DNA from: Saccharina japonica
Lineage: Eukaryota; Sar; Phaeophyceae; Laminariales; Laminariaceae
Length of the DNA stretch: 64,000 nt
Reading direction: 5' to 3'
Assembly (NCBI GenBank): GCA_008828725.1
Contig: MEHQ01004429.1
Coordinates: 674,803-738,802, forward strand
Part shown: positions 60,301 through 64,000 of the stretch, piece by piece
Layout of the letters: every line of letters begins with the position of its first letter
How positions within the stretch are numbered: the first letter of the stretch is position 1
The notes under the pieces: model-generated
Told to the model about the DNA's origin: nothing
What the model saw: only the letters and a program-made list of their open reading frames with translations
The model's database searches: none
Translations under genes and position numbers: made by a program

Positions 60301-62607
60301 TACCGTTTACCTTACTGTAACATGCACCGTACCATATTGAATACCGTGCTGTACCTTACCGTACCATACACCGTACCGTACCGTACTGTACACCGTACCA
60401 TGACGTACTAACGGTGCACATTATCGTTTAGATTACCGTACAGTCTTGTACCATACCGTATATACCATGTACTGTGCTGTACCATCGTACCGTACTACAT
60501 TTACCGGACCGGACCGTGCCGTGCCGTATCATAAATTACCGTACCGCACCATATCGTAACGTATCGTACCATGCCGTACCACCCGTATCGTATACCGGAC
60601 CGTGCCGTGCCATACCATAAATTACCGCACCGTACCGTACCGTACCACCGTACCGTATAATACCGTTCGCTCATGCTGTCTCCGCACCTGCTTGGGGTGA
60701 GTATGTATCCAGCCCAGAGTTATGAGCTTATTCGCCAGCATGTAGTTGAACAGCGCCGTCTCGTCTGTCGTCTCGCAAGAATCGGAGGTACCCTAAAACA
60801 AGCGGCAACGCGACAAACGGCAATCGAAAATAGAAAATTGGACATCGAAAGTCAAACATCGAAAACCAACCATCGATAATAAAACATCGAAAATTGAGAA
60901 ACGAACGAAAATCGCACATTAAAAATCCAACATCGTGCATAGAATATCGTACATCGAAATCCGAAAACAGAAAAACCGGAATCGATAATCCAGAATCGGA
61001 ACTCGAAGGGGCTGTCGGGTGGAGCTTGTAGCCCATGCACAGCATGCTTACGAATCGAAATCTCTTTCATAAAAAAAACCGTCCTGCTGACCCTGGCATT
61101 GCCCGGCGGAGCAGCTATAGTACAATGCTTCACGAGAAATGCAGAACACGCGAGACCAACCGATGCACCAACCAATGCATAGGTCAATCAGTTCGCAAAG
61201 CTGATTTATCAACGAATCAATTCGGCCAAACTCACACCTGACGTATAATATATACCTGGTATCAGTATATATGCAATACGTACGTTACTTCGTTGAGAAA
61301 AAAACACAAACACACACACAGCCGCCGCCGCTATACCTGCGAGTGGACGAAGTAACTACAACCAAGCCAACCAATCAAAAGAAGACAAAATATAACGATG
61401 GTCGACTCAGAGCCTCACCGTCTGCTTGGGGATGATGAGCGTGGTCATCTTCAGCACGTTGTGGGACTGCGGGAGGGAGTTCCCACGCATGTAGGCGCCG
61501 TTTGGTGCGTTGGAGGGGATGACACAGCAGGCGAGGGGGGGGGTGTACTTGATATCCATGCATGGCCGTAGTCGTATGACCATAGACCCTCGCATCCCTA
61601 CAATCCCGGGACGGAGCACGTTGGCTGTTCACCAACCAGGCAGACATTGCTTGCCCCAAGCGCGAAGCGCCGTGCGGTGTTGCGCGAGTCGCATGAAGGG
61701 TGAGCTGCATCCTACTAAAAACCGCGGGGAGGTGAGGGGGGGCGGGGGGGCGGGTACCGCTACACACGGCGTGGTTTTTGCTCTGCTTTGTTAGAGGGGC
61801 CGAGGGGGAGAGAGGGGGGCTCAAGGAGGGGGGGGGGGGGGGGCGGGAGGGGCGGGTACCGCTAGACACGGCGTGGTTTTTGCTCTGCTTTGTTAGAGGG
61901 GCCGAGGGGGAGAGAGGGGGGCTCAAGGAGGGGGGGGGGGGGCACTGGCGCAAACGGCGTGGCTTTCGCTCTGCTCTGACCCGTCTTCGCCCTGATCATC
62001 TGAAATACTGCGCTTTGATCTGATTTTCTGCGCTCTGGTCTGATCTGCTGCGCTTTGATGTGATTTGCTGCGTTCTGGTCTGATTTGCTGCTCTCTTATC
62101 TAATTTGCTGTGCTCTAATCTGATGTTTTGCGCCTCATCTGAATTGCTGCGCTCTGATCTGATTTGCTGCGCTCTCATCTGAATTGCTGCGCTCTGATCT
62201 GATTTGCCACGCTCTGACCTGATTTGCTGCGCTCTCATCTGAATTGCTGTGCTCTGATCTGATTTGCGGCGCTCTGACCTGATTTGCTGCGCTCTGACCT
62301 GACTGCTGCGCTCTGATCTGATTTGCGGCGCTCTTTAGCGGGGCTCTATCCTGTTTTGCTGCGCCCTGTAATCTGATTTCGCTGCGCTCTGATCCTAATT
62401 GCTACGCTCCGATCTGCGACGCTGTTACGCACTCCGCTTTTTGTGTTCTCGCGCCAACTCCCGCTCACCAATCTTCCCGCGAGAATGCCGCACGTCTCGA
62501 TCCCGTCGGGGGCGCGGTCCGTGTTGGGCCTGGCTATCTTCTCGAACTCGCCCACCAGGGTGGAGGGAAGCACCAGCTTCCTCTTCATGCTAAACGCGCC
62601 GATAGCA
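57348..62607 (-). CDS. STAMBP: AMSH/STAMBP-like JAMM-family deubiquitinase (5' end unresolved)
   Basis: Exons are 62607-62469, 61466-61419, 60792-60688, 59102-58999 and 57504-57348, all joined in frame to give 183 residues and a TAA stop. The JAMM/MPN+ domain is complete: Glu in [30 protein letters not shown] (the two zinc-binding His), [20 protein letters not shown] (zinc-binding Asp and AMSH-specific insert), then [15 protein letters not shown] and KGFHVHPDG with Cys/His positions of the AMSH structural zinc site. AMSH enzymes cut Lys63-linked ubiquitin at endosomal ESCRT-0. The N-terminal MIT/USP8-dimerisation part of animal AMSH is not visible up to 64000: it may lie outside the window, or an internal ATG in the first exon ([11 protein letters not shown]) may start a short form. 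Catalytic residues are intact. Confidence 0.88.
57555..58620. repeat. G-rich minisatellite array
   Basis: It is a mosaic of tandem units: GGTTATTCCTCCCGGGGGGG with GGGATAGGGTTTTTTTTTCG (57560-57770); GTGCTTTTCATCGTGTCCGG (58045-58240); a ~124-bp unit carrying CGAGCGGGGGGTTCGTCGAC (58130-58465, three units); and a 59-bp TGACATCACGGAGGCATGCG unit (58518-58625). Runs of 9-20 G separate the units. All lie in the last AMSH-like intron, where the transcript is C-rich. Confidence 0.9.
59231..59439. mobile_element. 209-bp PIF/Harbinger-like foldback MITE, copy 2
   Basis: GGGCCCTAATTAACGAGTAT and TTCGTTAAAACGGGCCC are the ends, and TTA lies directly on both sides. Length and internal inverted repeats match 2686-2894. 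It lies in an AMSH-like intron. Confidence 0.85.
59800..60145 (+). mobile_element. tRNA-derived SINE, full-length with A tail
   Basis: It has an A-box-like TGGGCTAGCAGG and a B-box-like GAGTTCGAGCCC, body AGGGACTTTTTCTCGCAAAA and CCCCGGATCTGAGTTACGAC, and end GATAATGAATGGGATGG followed by about 27 A. The long pure A tail suggests this is the youngest copy here. It lies in an AMSH-like intron. Confidence 0.88.
60265..60665. repeat. (GTACC)n-like pentanucleotide satellite
   Basis: ACCGTACCGTACCGTACCGT runs have CATACC and GTGCC variants. It lies in an AMSH-like intron and ends about 25 bp from the exon at 60688. Confidence 0.85.
61550..61730 (-). repeat. R1 repeat, near-complete copy
   Basis: The minus strand has GTAGGATGCAGCTCACCCTT, GCGCTTCGCGC, GTTGGtgaacagCCAAC, TGTAGGGATGCGAGGGTCTA and the end AAGTACACCCCCCCC. 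It is sense to the AMSH-like gene, with its 3' end about 80 bp upstream of the exon at 61466. Confidence 0.75.
61735..61950. repeat. Tandem ~110-bp repeat, 2 units
   Basis: GGGCGGGTACCGCTACACAC, GGCGTGGTTTTTGCTCTGCT and GAGGGGCCGAGGGGGAGAGA are repeated almost perfectly, with a third start at about 61945. It lies in an AMSH-like intron. Confidence 0.85.
61975..62410. repeat. CTGATTTGCTGCGCTCTGAT 20-23-bp minisatellite
   Basis: About 18 units of TGATTTGCTGCGCTCTGATC have small substitutions. It ends about 60 bp before the AMSH-like exon ending at 62469. Confidence 0.85.
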
Positions 62608-64000
62608 CTTGAAAAAACAAACAAACAAACAAACAAACAAACAAACAAACAAAGAACGTTTCAGCGCGTGCCGTGAATGCGCGGAGCGAGGAGGAAGCGG
62701 GGGTGGGGGTGGGGGCTGTGTCGGGGGAAGCTTATCGTGATTATTTGCACGAAGACGTATATACTAGCCCTTAAGAAATGAGGAGGGCAAAATCCGACAC
62801 CTGTGAAAGTCTGGTATTAATAGTGTACGTGTGTATTATGTACTCTTTGACCTCAACAAGGGCCCATGGGAGTATTATGTCAATAGTCAAACAAAAAAAG
62901 GAAACCCTAAACTTATAGCTCTATAACTCCAATTATCTATATGGTATAAAAATTTTGTACGATTATTTATAACAATATCTTCTTCCTCATTATAAATTAC
63001 ATCTAGACCTACTAGTGGATACAAAAAAATGGCTTTTATTTTGCTTCAAAGTTTTTATCTGTACGTACTGGTATGATTTACTCTTTAAACTCAACAGGGG
63101 GGGCATGTACGATCCTTGCTGCTAACTGGAGCATACACGAATACGTCGTGGATTTCGAAGCCGCTGGGACGATCCCATGATTGACGCGCACACTCGGGTT
63201 TCGGGGGGGGGTAGGGGCGCAGAGCACCACGTTGAGGAAAAGCAAAACCCACTCAAAAGGGGGCAGAACATCAGGTATATTCGGTATCTGGTGTATCGGT
63301 ACCAGGTATTTAGGATAGCCGGTATCCGGTACATTCGGTATCTGACATTCGGTACTGGTATATGACAATTTCTTTACGGTATATTCGGTTTGTGGAACAG
63401 CATGTTTTCTGGTATTTCGGGACTTGGTAAATTCGGTAAATCGTTAGCTTCGTGTGATACTCGGCATGTGGTACCTTCGGTATCCGGTGTATCCGGTATC
63501 TGGTACAGTCGTCATCTACTTAAGTTAATCGATACCTGGTTAAATAGTGCGTATTCGGTATTGGTGGAATCGATGTCTGCTTGAATTCGGCACCTCGTCC
63601 ATTCCGCATCTAATATGTTCAGTAAGCGGTGTATTCGGTATCTTGCTATATTCGGTATCGATACTTCTTGGGGGCGAGACGGTTCCCAAAGCGTGAAAAT
63701 TCAGCTTCGCACTCAGTTTTCTTGCGACGACTGACTGCCCGTTTTCGCGTGCATCTCTCTCCCACCAGTGGTACCATCACTATGTCCGAAAATGTAAGGG
63801 ACGTGTGGGTATTAACATACATAACCAAAACAACCCTTATATTGTCGGACAGAGGGGTCTACAGCAGAGTGTTTGCGAGGTGGGAACGGGATGGGAGGGG
63901 GGGGGCATGCTCATCTGTCGCTTGCCTTAGTCATTGCTCTTTGACCACGCATCCATTTCGAGACGGAGCAGGGGACAGAGAAGAGGATAAGGGGGAGGGG
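62608..64000. other. Upstream flank or intron of the AMSH-like gene; no exon recognised
   Basis: It contains (CAAA)n at 62615-62653, a TTCGGTATC/CCGGTATC minisatellite (63270-63660), a diverged ATATAAGG-type MITE (63774-63858) and an R2-type repeat end (63903-63975, minus). No MIT-like or other conserved segment was found on the minus strand. Confidence 0.5.
63903..63975 (-). repeat. R2-type repeat
   Basis: The minus strand reads TCTCGAAATGGATGCGTGGT, AAGGCAAGCGACAGATGAGC and ATGCCCCCCCC, the clearest R2 copy. Its C-rich end matches R1 termini. Confidence 0.55.

Noticed and set aside
61467..61547. R1 repeat end exonised into the AMSH-like protein (acceptor AAG|TACACCC)
   Set aside because: The frame is open, but a better acceptor, CCCTCCCGCAG at 61467-61470, gives exact alignment of [19 protein letters not shown] with other AMSH proteins without an insertion.

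Overview
This is a nuclear eukaryotic window of intron-rich, repeat-rich DNA, most likely from a brown alga of the Ectocarpus type or a close stramenopile. That is an inference from three things: long repeat-filled introns, proteins swollen with Gln/Gly/Ser/Ala homopolymers, and neighbouring genes that alternate strands. No prokaryotic operon, phage, CRISPR array or viral gene was seen. I rebuilt the genes by hand from conserved protein blocks, splice-site dinucleotides and reading-phase agreement.

Five protein-coding genes can be supported, strictly alternating in strand: (1) ZNHIT2-like HIT zinc-finger protein, minus, 12426 down past the left edge, with one ~10-kb intron cutting the zinc finger. 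(2) SAP-domain plus RsmG/GidB rRNA methyltransferase, plus, 12650-17129, three exons, head to head with gene 1 (start codons ~220 bp apart). (3) TFIP11/Ntr1-like G-patch spliceosome-disassembly factor, minus, 46401-18716, about 20 exons, convergent with gene 2. (4) P-class PPR protein with a mitochondrial-type N-terminus, plus, 47316-52187, three exons, head to head with gene 3. (5) AMSH/STAMBP-like JAMM deubiquitinase, minus, 62607-57348, five exons, convergent with gene 4, 5' end not resolved.

The genes form no pathway. Genes 1 and 3 both belong to spliceosome biology (U5 snRNP assembly; lariat-spliceosome disassembly) and genes 2 and 4 are probably organellar RNA factors, but the neighbourhood looks incidental.

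The rest is repeats: a tRNA-derived SINE family (5 copies), a 209-bp PIF/Harbinger-like foldback MITE (2 copies, one nested in another MITE with a visible TTA target-site duplication), a ~79-bp TA-flanked MITE family (4 copies), an ACAGGACACC-ended MITE (2 copies), a TTACGGGGGACCATAG-type inverted-repeat family, a 1.33-kb element ending in GCCTATATAAGGCGG inverted repeats, and an unfamiliar ~210-bp repeat with a conserved hairpin whose 3' end (GAGTACRCCCCCC) recurs and often lies just upstream of splice acceptors. Many minisatellites and microsatellites fill introns. Assembly caveats: a 391-base N gap at 24715-25105, an N at 5721 beside a near-identical duplication, and a run of 50 G at 11381-11430.
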